A stretch of DNA of 59,891 nt from Bacteroidota bacterium (GTDB lineage Bacteria; Bacteroidota; Rhodothermia; Rhodothermales; Bin80), in assembly GCA_026709065.1 (NCBI GenBank), contig JAPOTS010000082.1:1-59891 (forward strand), written 5' to 3'. This document shows, piece by piece, positions 1 through 8,862 of the stretch (position 1 is the first letter of the stretch; every line of letters starts with the position of its first letter). The notes under the pieces are model-generated. The model saw only the letters and a list, made by a program, of their open reading frames with translations, made no database searches and was not told the DNA's origin. A program made the translations under genes and the position numbers.

Positions 1-1655
1 GTGGCGGTAAATGCAGTCCGATTATTAATCTTCTCTGGAACATCCGAAATCGTTAATCTTGGCGGGGCTGCATCCCATAACGCCGTCCCAGTTTGTTGGG
101 TGCTTGGTACAGTATATAGGCCGTCGGTCGCAGCATTTTCAGCCACCGATATAACAACATTCTCATTGCCGAATGGCGTAACTGGCAACGAGTAGGTTGT
201 ACCACTACCACTCAATGTCCCTGGCTTAGCACCCGTGACGGTCACGTCACTGGCATCAAATCCCGTCACTGATTTACTAAATGAGAATACAGCCGTAAAC
301 TCAGTTCGATCATTGATCTTATCAGGAACTCCGGCTATACTTAAGGTTGGCGCAACTCCATCCCATACCGCAGTCTGTGATTGTTGTTCACTTGGCCCAG
401 TATTGGCCCCGTCGGTCACTACATCAGCATCTACCGACACGGTTACATTGGCATTTCCATGTGGGTTAATGTACATTGAGTAGCTTGCACCACTGCCTGT
501 AAGATTTGCTGGTTTAGCACCCGTAACGGTCACGTCACTCGCCGTAAACCCCGTGACAGATTCATCAAATGTGAAGTAAACCCTAAATGATGCATCCGTA
601 TTGATCTTGTCTGGCATTCCCGAAATACTCAAAGTTGGAGCGGTTTTATCCCAAAGAACTCTCGCGATGACAGGAGTGGCAGGGAATGCTAGAATTCCAT
701 GTATGGTGACCGCGTGTTTTGCCACAGAGATGAGGACATCGGATTCACCAGTTGGCGTGATCTCCATGCTATACGACTGACCCGTGCCAGTTAAAATACC
801 TTTGGTGCCACCAGTTACAGTGACATCATCTGTATCAAAAGTTGTGACCGGTTCTACAAACGTAAAAGTCACTGAAAACGGGGTTGATGAATTAATTTTT
901 TTAGGATAATTAGTGATAACATCTCTATCAACTACATACGAGGGATACGAACGAGAGAATCCGTCATAATTGCCACCAGAGGCAGTATACGTCATTGTGA
1001 TCCTTTCATTAATTGAATTATCATCAGTGAAAGGAAACACTACCAAATTCTGCTCTATCCACCAATTGTCAGGCGTGAAAGTTAAACCATTACCTTGTAT
1101 GTATATTAAACTGTTGTTGATGGAAAGATCAAGTGTCACTGTTTCAGTTGGCGGAATCGTTAAAACGACCCCGTGTACAATCGCTACGCCTTCTTCAAGA
1201 GTAGGGATTTCATGGTATATCATAGGAGTACTATATTCGTCAATGATAACCACATTCAGTTCTTTTACAATGCTATCAAACCCACCCCCTGATGCAGTAA
1301 CCTGAAGTGTTATTTGATCATTTTCGGTATCTGCATCTGCCAATATATTATAGGATACAATTTGTTCTAAATTCCAGTCAGAAGTTGTGAAAGTCAACGA
1401 TGTGCTAGACTCATCAGGAAAAATGATATCTTCCCCTACATGACCTGAAATGGTGACTGTTACTTCGTCTGCGGGTTTTTCCCCCAATCTTAATTTGAAA
1501 CTCCTTTCATCGGCTCCCCTAAACGGCTCACTATAAGTAATTGTTTCTGTGGGGTTAGTACCATTATTGATGGCAAAGGATTGAGCGAATGCATCGTTAT
1601 TCAGGATGATGCTGATGCATAGAATCACACAGAGTCTTTCCAACAAAATTTTCAT
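1..1655 (-). CDS. Secreted multi-repeat Ig-like surface protein (partial, C-terminus beyond window)
   Basis: An open frame runs leftward from an ATG at 1655 and leaves the window without a stop, so about 551 codons are visible. It begins with a signal peptide (positively charged start, hydrophobic core, cleavage near AFAQS). Two modules follow that end in ASGGG/ASGGN and have a TFTxxxW core, resembling the Calx-beta-like repeats of Rhodothermota surface proteins. At least three bacterial Ig-like modules come next, with the recurring pattern SVTGF.ASDVTVTGAKP...L.GSG..YS. They repeat about every 96 residues, and the DNA repeats with them (GGTCACGTCACT near 240 and 530). The likely role is an extracellular adhesin or surface-layer component; the enzymatic or anchoring part, if any, is not visible. 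Function is inferred from architecture only. Confidence 0.8.
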   Translation of the reverse strand, partial: MKILLERLCVILCISIILNNDAFAQSFAINNGTNPTETITYSEPFRGADERSFKLRLGEKPADEVTVTISGHVGEDIIFPDESSTSLTFTTSDWNLEQIVSYNILADADTENDQITLQVTASGGGFDSIVKELNVVIIDEYSTPMIYHEIPTLEEGVAIVHGVVLTIPPTETVTLDLSINNSLIYIQGNGLTFTPDNWWIEQNLVVFPFTDDNSINERITMTYTASGGNYDGFSRSYPSYVVDRDVITNYPKKINSSTPFSVTFTFVEPVTTFDTDDVTVTGGTKGILTGTGQSYSMEITPTGESDVLISVAKHAVTIHGILAFPATPVIARVLWDKTAPTLSISGMPDKINTDASFRVYFTFDESVTGFTASDVTVTGAKPANLTGSGASYSMYINPHGNANVTVSVDADVVTDGANTGPSEQQSQTAVWDGVAPTLSIAGVPDKINDRTEFTAVFSFSKSVTGFDASDVTVTGAKPGTLSGSGTTYSLPVTPFGNENVVISVAENAATDGLYTVPSTQQTGTALWDAAPPRLTISDVPEKINNRTAFTA

Positions 1656-1736
1656 CTCATCTTCAAATCTTGTCCAACATTATCGGCAAAATATTACAAC
1701 GAGAATCAACGCAATACTTGCGATTAATTCATTAAT

Positions 1737-1759
1737 TTTTCATCCTGTTTGGATGAAAA
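1737..1759. terminator. Perfect 9-bp stem-loop, possible bidirectional terminator
   Basis: TTTTCATCC (1737-1745) pairs with GGATGAAAA (1751-1759) across a 5-base loop. T and A runs flank the stem on either side. It lies between the tnpB element and the leftward Ig-like gene, and could end transcripts leaving the element. It could also be a chance hairpin in AT-rich DNA. Confidence 0.35.
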
Positions 1760-1852
1760 TGAAGATCACAAATAATTAAAACGAACTTCTTAATCTATTG
1801 ACATGGCGGTTGGTTCTATTTGGTTTCGTTAAAAATGTGTTAAGCTACCTTA

Positions 1853-1874
1853 GGGAATTATATACGTGAGTGCC
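1853..1874 (+). repeat. Terminal inverted repeat, left end of tnpB element
   Basis: 22 bp, exactly complementary to 3233-3254. The outer 19 bases GGGAATTATATACGTGAGT are shared with the right end of the MmeI element; its left end differs only in the first base. Confidence 0.9.
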
Positions 1875-1877
1875 ATC

Positions 1878-3227
1878 TCAGACGAACAACCCAAACGTAT
1901 CCATTTCACGTATCATAGGGGTTCCTAACGGAAACGCCCCTCCTCGTGCAGCAGCCCCAATCCCGGAGGCCAATATATTCGCAGACGAATTATAGTCCGC
2001 ATGATCCGTATAACCACACGCTATACACTTAAACTTACTCTGAGTCTTTCTATTCTCCTTACTCGTATATCCACACTTACTGCAACGCTGGCTCGTATAC
2101 TTCGGATCTACAAGAATTATCATACCTATCTTGTAGTCGCAATACTTATTGAACCTCCCCCAAGACGCATTTAAGATCACTCGGTTTAGCCCAGACTTCT
2201 GCCTTACATTTGTTCCTGGATTCTCTATCGTTCCCTTAGCAGACTTGGACATATTCTCGATCTTCAAGTCTTCTCGTATCAATACCTGCGCACGATTCGC
2301 TAACGCCCGACTATTCTGATGATCTTGATTCTTTCTCGCGTTTCTTTGTTGTCTTTTTAACTTGGAAATCTTTCTCTGAGTATCCTTATATCTGCCCGAT
2401 CCTTTCTGTTGTCTGGCCAACTTACGTTGATACCTACGAATCTTTATTTCCTTTAGGTGTGGCTTCTTGATATCCAGCATACCGCGTTCGCCTTCCGTTG
2501 AAGTCCATGCCACGTTGCACGTGTTCAGATCAATACCGATGGCAACACCGTTCTCTGTTGTTTTCAACGTTGGTATTTTATATAAGACGCTCATTTTCCA
2601 GTACCTGCCATCTTTCTTGACGGTTAGCTCAATGGGTTCTCCGTCTGGATAAGGATTGCCCCCTTTCCTACGGAACTTCATCCACCCAACTTTCTGAATA
2701 TAAACGCTATTGTCTACAATTTTGAACGCCCCTTTTGGCGCTGTAAATGAATTGTGCTGGAATCTATTATGAAACGTAGGATGCTTTCGCTTTCCTTTAA
2801 AGAATGCAATCCAAGCATCAGACTGGTTGAATAACGTAAATCGTACAATCGCAGATGAGTACTTGGATAACCAGCCTATCTCCTTCCGTAAAGACGGATA
2901 ACGGGTGATCAGGCTGAACCGTGATACATTTGGCTTATCTGATCCCGTTTCCTTTGATTGACTGTACTCTTCGTTGACTTGTCCAAGGATCACATTCCAC
3001 ACAAACCGACATGCACCACAAAGCCCAGATAATAGATTGGCTTTTTCTTGTGTACCTGGGCATAAACGGTACGTGATTCCTCTAAAGGAACTTTCTTGGC
3101 CTTTTTTGTTAGAATGTTTCTTAACAGACATGATATCAAGGTTAGTTGATGTTGTGGTAAGCAATAGGGTAGACGCTAATTCTATCCTATTGTGTCTGTT
3201 AAACATTTCCAAATAAAAAGGTTCCAT
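1878..3227 (-). CDS. tnpB: TnpB-family RNA-guided DNA endonuclease (OrfB/IS605 type)
   Basis: TnpB is a compact RuvC-type nuclease guided by an omega-RNA made from the 3' end of its own gene. The N-terminal OrfB helix-turn-helix region includes CGACRFVWN near residue 70. The RuvC catalytic set appears complete: D233 in GIDLN, E319 in LIRED and D411 in DHADYNSS. A four-cysteine zinc ribbon (CSKC...CIAC, residues 382-404) sits between the last two. The first 32 residues are atypical of the family, and a more likely start is the internal ATG at 3131 (MSVKKHSNKK); neither has a clear ribosome site. The omega-RNA would overlap the 3' end of the gene and finish at the repeat near 1853, taking its guide from DNA just below 1853. 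The protein looks intact and potentially active. Confidence 0.9.
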   Translation of the reverse strand: MEPFYLEMFNRHNRIELASTLLLTTTSTNLDIMSVKKHSNKKGQESSFRGITYRLCPGTQEKANLLSGLCGACRFVWNVILGQVNEEYSQSKETGSDKPNVSRFSLITRYPSLRKEIGWLSKYSSAIVRFTLFNQSDAWIAFFKGKRKHPTFHNRFQHNSFTAPKGAFKIVDNSVYIQKVGWMKFRRKGGNPYPDGEPIELTVKKDGRYWKMSVLYKIPTLKTTENGVAIGIDLNTCNVAWTSTEGERGMLDIKKPHLKEIKIRRYQRKLARQQKGSGRYKDTQRKISKLKRQQRNARKNQDHQNSRALANRAQVLIREDLKIENMSKSAKGTIENPGTNVRQKSGLNRVILNASWGRFNKYCDYKIGMIILVDPKYTSQRCSKCGYTSKENRKTQSKFKCIACGYTDHADYNSSANILASGIGAAARGGAFPLGTPMIREMDTFGLFV

Positions 3228-3232
3228 TCTGG

Positions 3233-3254
3233 GGCACTCACGTATATAATTCCC
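3233..3254 (-). repeat. Terminal inverted repeat, right end of tnpB element
   Basis: Perfect inverse copy of 1853-1874, ending at the outer boundary base 3254. Confidence 0.9.
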
Positions 3255-3971
3255 CTACTTTTCATAGTGCTTCACAAACTCAATACACTTGTATTGACCG
3301 AAAAAACACTCCTCTGCATAGTCAATGATCTTAGGATGTTCCTCCAACCTACAACTTCATCAGTCCTTCCAAAATGAATTCAATATTGATTGTTTCCTGG
3401 GAATTTCCGCATAGTTTGTTATTTCCAACGACCATATGGTTTTATTAGGGGCTTGATTTACAGGATTCCCGCCGTTTTGGGTAATGTTGTGTCGGATTCT
3501 GTATGATTTGTGATTGGATCAGGTGGTGTCACAACATTAGGTTAAATTTTTGAATTTCCCATGTGATTGACAAGGCAAATGCCAGACTTACAATTATGCA
3601 AAATCAAAAGTAAAATGAGTCATTCTGATGAACAATTTTTTCATCGAATCATCTTCTATAAAATGCATCCATATCAAATCCTCTCTCTTCTACCTAATAG
3701 CCCATCATTGCATGGATTCTTGGTGATCTAACCAGTGGTTTGGGCATAATTTCTTCGTTATCTGGAGCAGAGAAATTGTCAAATACAGTGAATATACATT
3801 CGCCAAGTTCTGACGATTAAGAATCCCAGTCTTTGTCTTACTTTACCTATTGGCAAGGCAAATCCATGAAGTTTTTACAGCTATTTCCTATCATTCACAA
3901 TCAAATGTAGGGCTGATCTTCGGAAACCATACACTCGGATCTTCAAGAGTCCATCTATCATTTTCAAGAAC
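3255..3971. other. Intergenic spacer with a short coding-like fragment
   Basis: No full gene is supported here. On the minus strand about 33 codons (roughly 3258-3357) read as protein-like sequence (LEEHPKIIDYAEECFF..., ending KHYEK). They stop at the very junction with the tnpB element and have in-frame stops just upstream, so this may be the tail of a decayed gene. The rest is AT-rich with nothing recognisable. Confidence 0.3.
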
Positions 3972-5111
3972 CTATAGTCGCATCACTCCAGCTTCTATCC
4001 CTGAACCAAGAATATATGCGAATACGGATTGGTCATAATGCAAATGAGTCACTCGTGTAATTGATTCTGCAATCATTTCTGGTTTAGTAGCTTCCACTAA
4101 ATTAATTGTACATCCCCCAAACCCTCCTCCCATCATTCTTGCCCCAAAAACACCCTTGAGAGACTCTGCATGCCTTACGATAAAATCCAATTCCTCACAA
4201 CTCACCTCGTAATCATCCCTTAAACTGCGATGTGACGCACTTAAATGCACTCCCAAACTATTCCAATCTAACTGCTCAATTGCATCACGAGCTTGGATCA
4301 CACGTGCATTTTCATTTAATACATGTCTGATGCGTTGACGTAAAATAGGATCCTTTAATTGACCTAAATGATGTAATTCAATATCTCGAACAGAGTGGAC
4401 TCTCGGGTATCGACTCTGAATAGTTTTTAGCGCGTTTTGACATTCTTCCCGACGCTCATTGTACTTAGAATGAGCAAGTTGTCGCTTTACCCTACTATCA
4501 ACAACACAGATTTTTATCTCTGGGCTTCCAAATGGAATATGCTCCCATTCCAATAACTGACAGTCCAATAATAATGCATGATCTGAGCGGCCAACTCTGG
4601 ATACTATTTGATCCATGATTCCACATTTGACATTCACATATTGATGTTCAACTTTTTGACCGACCTGTGCAAGTTTAAGAGGTGACATCGAGATGCCTCT
4701 CAACTCCTCCAATGCAAGACCTACCGCTATTTCTAATGCAGCAGAAGAGCTCAACCCTGCACCATCAGGGATGTCTCCTATGATCAACATCTCTACTGGA
4801 CAAGGCGGAGGTATCTCACGAATCATACCTGCAACATACGTCGCCCAATGCGCAGTTGGGATATTGGGCCATTGATTGACTTCAAATTTGATTTCCTCGT
4901 TGAAGTTCTCAGAGCGAAGATGGTATAAGTCGGAATCCACTACGCGCGCGGCAACGTAAATTGCCCGATCCAAAATCATGGGCAATACGAAGCCCTCATT
5001 GTAATCGGTATGATCCCCAATGAGATTTACTCGGCCGGGAGCACATGAGACAATCAAACCTTCTGCATTTCCCTTCCAACTCCCAAATGCATTAATTATT
5101 TTCTGATTCAT
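3972..5111 (-). CDS. galK: Galactokinase
   Basis: Phosphorylates alpha-D-galactose to galactose-1-phosphate with ATP, the first Leloir pathway step, in the cytoplasm. At 379 aa it matches the usual family length. The galactokinase signature APGRVNLIGDHTDYN lies near residues 25-39, the GHMP kinase ATP loop GLSSSAALE near 119-127, and the C-terminal GHMP motif GARMMGGGFGG near 323-333. The ATG at 5111 begins MNQKII. No other galactose gene is adjacent, so it appears to be a stand-alone unit. Confidence 0.95.
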   Translation of the reverse strand: MNQKIINAFGSWKGNAEGLIVSCAPGRVNLIGDHTDYNEGFVLPMILDRAIYVAARVVDSDLYHLRSENFNEEIKFEVNQWPNIPTAHWATYVAGMIREIPPPCPVEMLIIGDIPDGAGLSSSAALEIAVGLALEELRGISMSPLKLAQVGQKVEHQYVNVKCGIMDQIVSRVGRSDHALLLDCQLLEWEHIPFGSPEIKICVVDSRVKRQLAHSKYNERREECQNALKTIQSRYPRVHSVRDIELHHLGQLKDPILRQRIRHVLNENARVIQARDAIEQLDWNSLGVHLSASHRSLRDDYEVSCEELDFIVRHAESLKGVFGARMMGGGFGGCTINLVEATKPEMIAESITRVTHLHYDQSVFAYILGSGIEAGVMRL

Positions 5112-5387
5112 TTGCTAATTTTAACATTTCCCATGATTACCAAAATACGTCAGATTTAGTCAATCAATATGAACATGTCTCACCTCAGTTTATCAGATCA
5201 TGTTCGTAAATTGATATGCCATATGATGTCTAAATATCGCAACAGAATTCCATTAAAGGTATACAATAGAATCTCTATAAAATTCGTTACATTCGGTTGA
5301 GGTGCCAGTTCCAATACATCGTATTGTGGTATATCAAAAAACTGATCAATCATAGGGGCATCATCCTGACTCATTTACATTCCATCT

Positions 5388-6536
5388 ATGGATAATCATA
5401 AAAATATCAGTCTACTGGATCCAGACTTAGTCCGCGATCGACTCGACCCGCCTACGTTAAAGCGATTGGTAAAACAACGAAAGGTGTTTAGATCTTGGTT
5501 AAAAAACCGCAATATTGCAGTCTATAAGTATGCGCATGGATACAATTTTTTCAGTGATCCAGATCACGAACTTGTTCGTTACTGTCGTGGATTAGTGTTT
5601 GATCATACTTCAGAAAAGATTGTGGCATTCCCAATGCCAAAATTTTTTAACCATTTCAATTATGACGAGTCTGAGTTACAACAACTCATGCAAGACGGCT
5701 ATACAGTCGAAACAAAACATGATGGTAGCTGTGTTCTACTGTGGGAATTCAAAGGAGAGTGGCACTGGAGTACATTGGGTGCATTCTGGTCTGAACAGGC
5801 CGTTCATGGGCGTGACATTTTTGAGAAAGATGGAAACTACCAGAAACTTGATCCAAGTTATACCTATATGTTTGAAGTAATCCATCCTGAAAACCGAATT
5901 GTACTTGATCATGGACAACTTAAAAGCCTCGTCTATTTGTTGCAGATCCACCGAGAGACGGGCCAAGAACATTATGATCCATCCTTTGCAGAAACTATGG
6001 CTGACACTGAAATGGCTCGCTGGTATCGTCAGAAATTATCTCTCAGCGAACTCCTTGAATCTGTCGAGAATGATATCAATAAAGAAGGCTATGTGGTCAC
6101 CTTAATGGGAGAGTCTAAAATCCTACACCGGATTAAGTTTAAGACAAAATGGTATTTCAAGCAGTCCCGTACAAAAAATCTATTGGAGCTTGAGGGGTTG
6201 GTCAAAGTCGCACTCCATCATCGAGATTACGACTTCCCTTCTCAGCACAATCATGATCTCAAAATAATTGATGCCTCTGTTGTAAATCTCTCTGAGGCAG
6301 TTGATTCAGCGATCTCAGAACTGAGAAAAATTAGTTTCAGAAAAGATCAAGCAGCCCAAATCCTTGCCCTCAATCTACCGAGTTCACTTCACTCTGCATT
6401 ATTTGCAGGATTGGATTCAAAAGATACTTCAACGCATAAACTTATCCTCAAAACACTTGAAACTGAAAGTCCCTCAACGATCACCGATGCCGTGAACGTC
6501 TATACATCCACTCTGCGAAGAATTCAACACATCTGA
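5388..6536 (+). CDS. T4 Rnl1-like RNA ligase
   Basis: An ATP-dependent ligase predicted to seal 5'-phosphate and 3'-OH RNA ends through a lysine-AMP intermediate. The nucleotidyltransferase motifs are in order. Motif I is KHDGS with the adenylated lysine at about K110. An RYCRGLVFD element lies near 64-72, upstream of motif I, as in T4 Rnl1. Motif III is FEVIHPENRIV (162-172), motif IV EGYVV (233-237) and motif V KFKTKWY (250-256). The C-terminal 120 residues are helical and unassigned. No polynucleotide kinase or nuclease partner is adjacent. By analogy with the phage enzyme it may repair tRNAs cut by anticodon nucleases; that role is inference. The family call is strong, the substrate unknown. 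Confidence 0.88.
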   Translation: MDNHKNISLLDPDLVRDRLDPPTLKRLVKQRKVFRSWLKNRNIAVYKYAHGYNFFSDPDHELVRYCRGLVFDHTSEKIVAFPMPKFFNHFNYDESELQQLMQDGYTVETKHDGSCVLLWEFKGEWHWSTLGAFWSEQAVHGRDIFEKDGNYQKLDPSYTYMFEVIHPENRIVLDHGQLKSLVYLLQIHRETGQEHYDPSFAETMADTEMARWYRQKLSLSELLESVENDINKEGYVVTLMGESKILHRIKFKTKWYFKQSRTKNLLELEGLVKVALHHRDYDFPSQHNHDLKIIDASVVNLSEAVDSAISELRKISFRKDQAAQILALNLPSSLHSALFAGLDSKDTSTHKLILKTLETESPSTITDAVNVYTSTLRRIQHI

Positions 6537-6667
6537 CCTCACATTCATCCATAACTCATCATGACAAGTGATTTCGGATTCTGTCTGATCAAGTCCTTCG
6601 GATCATAAGCAATACATTTGTAGTTCATCTATAAAAATCAATATATCTAAACGCATACCTTTGATTG

Positions 6668-7825
6668 ATGGAAAGAATTTATTTATTCATTTTTATTTGC
6701 CTCCCCTTATTCATAATGGGATGCCAAATAGATGCCCAATCTCAAGAGCAAACCCCACAACTACAGCAATCGACTGTATCGGTTAATGACTCAATCACAT
6801 CTAGCAGAGAAACCGCAATCACACGTGCGGTTGACGTTGCAACCCCTGCGATTGTCAGCATCAATGTCATTGAGGTGCAACAAGTGGTATACCAGAATCC
6901 ATTTTCTGATTTTCTGCAAGATCCATTTTTTGAACAATTCTTTTCTCATCGTCAATCCAAAATCATTGAACGCCATGTACAAAGCCTCGGAAGTGGCTTT
7001 GTCATTTCTCCTGATGGGTATATCGTTACTAATCATCATGTGGCTGGCAATGCTTTAAAGGTGACGGTTTCTCTCTCAGATGGACAAACGCTAGATGCAG
7101 AACTCATTGGTGCAGACATAGCAACAGATTTAGCTCTATTAAAAGTTTCCCCAGAAGAACCCTTAGACTACTTAAATTTTTCGACATTACCTGAGCCAAT
7201 TGTAGGGGAATGGGCCATCGCATTGGGCAACCCGTTTGGCCTCTTTGAAGCGTCAGAGCCTAGTGTAACCGTTGGGGTGGTCAGTGCAGCAGAGAGAGAT
7301 CTCGGAAGCCAAGACGGTCGTTTTTTTCATGATATGATTCAAACAGATGCTGCGATCAATCGTGGTAACTCTGGCGGACCCTTAATTAATGCACTCGGCG
7401 AAGTCATCGGAGTTAATACAGTGATCTACAGTCAAACCGGTGGATCTGTCGGCTTAGGCTTTGCTGTTCCAGGTGCAAAAGCACAGCGAATCATCAATGA
7501 GCTTCGTGAAAACGGCAAAGTTGATCGCTCATATTACACAGGCATTAGTTTTGTTGAAGTCACCCCTCGCATTGCCCAGGCGTTGGATCTATCCGATACG
7601 CGTGGTATGCTCATTGCTGATGTGGATTCTGGCTCACCCGCCGAGGAAGCAGGCTTCCTGCCGTACGACCTGATTGTCGCACTTGAAAATGAGTCAATCA
7701 TTAATCAGGAAGACTATATCGCACGCCTGTATGATTTTCGACCTGGAGATTTGGTAGTCTACCATGTATTACGTAACAATCGTAAAGTGCAGTTAACGCT
7801 GCAAATCGGACGGATGGACGGGTGA
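6668..7825 (+). CDS. htrA: HtrA/Deg-family periplasmic serine protease, lipoprotein-type signal
   Basis: An envelope quality-control protease. The N-terminus is a hydrophobic export signal ending MGC, a lipobox-like site. The trypsin-like domain carries the triad: His in TNHHVAG, Asp in ATDLALL and Ser in GNSGGPL. The LGNPFG and substrate-loop elements expected of Deg proteases are present. One PDZ domain follows (about residues 285-380), so this is a one-PDZ, DegS/HtrA-like form. A TTG at 6665 directly precedes the ATG chosen here. The stop overlaps the GTG start of the next gene (GTGA), indicating translational coupling. Confidence 0.93.
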   Translation: MERIYLFIFICLPLFIMGCQIDAQSQEQTPQLQQSTVSVNDSITSSRETAITRAVDVATPAIVSINVIEVQQVVYQNPFSDFLQDPFFEQFFSHRQSKIIERHVQSLGSGFVISPDGYIVTNHHVAGNALKVTVSLSDGQTLDAELIGADIATDLALLKVSPEEPLDYLNFSTLPEPIVGEWAIALGNPFGLFEASEPSVTVGVVSAAERDLGSQDGRFFHDMIQTDAAINRGNSGGPLINALGEVIGVNTVIYSQTGGSVGLGFAVPGAKAQRIINELRENGKVDRSYYTGISFVEVTPRIAQALDLSDTRGMLIADVDSGSPAEEAGFLPYDLIVALENESIINQEDYIARLYDFRPGDLVVYHVLRNNRKVQLTLQIGRMDG

Positions 7826-8862
7826 TCAAAATCTCTCACATCCGTGATCACTGCCTGCTCCTGATAATATGCATTCTGTGTTCAGGATGTCTACCGTCTT
7901 CTTGCCGGCGGATTGAACCCCAAACCATTTCTCCCTCAGATTCGCTCTCAAGATCCATTGCTTCAAGCATCGTAGCTGATACGCTCTCTGAACCATTAAT
8001 TCTTGGACTGTCAAGACTCAAGTATCCACGTACCGTCTTGTATGGGCAATCCAATCATCTATTTGTCAGTGATACCAAAACAGGTGATATTCTGATCTTC
8101 GCATTCAATGGTGAAACTGAACACTCATTCCGAGTTCAGGGCATCAATTTTCCGTATCTCGCTGGCTGGCATAGCGATACATTGATTGTATTTGATCCAG
8201 AGACGCATCAATTTCACTCTGTCATTGACTCGTTAAGCGTTGATTCTGTCACGATCACAAATGTACCACAGAATTCATTGCAATATGCGTTAGCACACAA
8301 TTCGCATTTGTATCATAAAGCCGTCACCAGGGATTCTATTCATCTTCTTCGGAGATTTGATAGGTCAGGCACTCTCACGCACGAATTAACTCTACATGGA
8401 TCATCCTGGAAGCATGCGGGGCTCTTACGTTCTGTAGAGAATCGCCTCATTAGCTTAAGTGGATTTTATCCTCAAGCTCTCAGTTGGACTCTGGATTTAT
8501 CCCTAAAACCGGATACCCTTCGCTGGAAGGGATTTGATTCCCCAATGCTCAAACGCACCTATGCATTTGATCAAGGGCATGGACGTGGAGCTCCGCTCAT
8601 CACGAGTTCAGCAACTTGGACAGGAGATTATTGGTTCGTACTTAATCAACGTGCTGGCTGGCTTCGTGTAGATATCTATAATTCTGATGGGATGTTGAAA
8701 TACATTCTGACTGAGCATTCACCCACTTACCTTAGAAACTTTTATCCCATTGATCTTGCCGTAAAATATATTCAAGATGGATCTTATCAAATCGCAGTAG
8801 CTATTTTAGCACCCCAGCCATCTATTCACGTATACCATTGGACACCTACGCATTCAATATGA
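7822..8862 (+). CDS. Lipoprotein with beta-propeller-like repeats
   Basis: 346 aa, beginning with a lipoprotein signal whose lipobox is CSGC. The remainder is rich in short beta-strands with recurring aromatic and DxxG segments such as VSDTKTGDILIF, DRSGTLTHEL and YNSDGMLKYI, typical of 6-bladed propeller lipoproteins in Bacteroidota. It starts with GTG inside the htrA stop and its own stop overlaps the next ATG, so it is the middle gene of a three-gene coupled operon. It may sense or scaffold something in the envelope alongside HtrA; no enzymatic motif is visible. Confidence 0.7.
   Translation: MIKISHIRDHCLLLIICILCSGCLPSSCRRIEPQTISPSDSLSRSIASSIVADTLSEPLILGLSRLKYPRTVLYGQSNHLFVSDTKTGDILIFAFNGETEHSFRVQGINFPYLAGWHSDTLIVFDPETHQFHSVIDSLSVDSVTITNVPQNSLQYALAHNSHLYHKAVTRDSIHLLRRFDRSGTLTHELTLHGSSWKHAGLLRSVENRLISLSGFYPQALSWTLDLSLKPDTLRWKGFDSPMLKRTYAFDQGHGRGAPLITSSATWTGDYWFVLNQRAGWLRVDIYNSDGMLKYILTEHSPTYLRNFYPIDLAVKYIQDGSYQIAVAILAPQPSIHVYHWTPTHSI

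Larger units (their letters stand above)
1853..3254 (-). mobile_element. Non-autonomous inverted-repeat element carrying only tnpB
   Basis: The element is bounded by perfect 22-bp terminal inverted repeats (1853-1874 and 3233-3254) that start GGGAATTATATACGTGAGT. Directly outside lie CTACCTTA (1845-1852) and CTACTTTT (3255-3262), an 8-bp direct repeat with 6/8 matches, readable as an aged target-site duplication. The tnpB stop sits 3 bp inside one repeat and the longest possible start 5 bp inside the other, so the gene fills the element. No tnpA or DDE transposase is present. IS200/IS605 and IS607 elements do not have long terminal repeats or 8-bp duplications, so this tnpB seems to travel on a DDE-type transposon supplied in trans. 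The element at 10435-13377 has the same ends. Confidence 0.85.

Noticed and set aside
1-1305. Three plus-strand ORFs (1-195, 235-483, 970-1305)
   Set aside because: They lie opposite the long minus-strand Ig-like frame, which has a signal peptide and repeats; they are antisense shadows.
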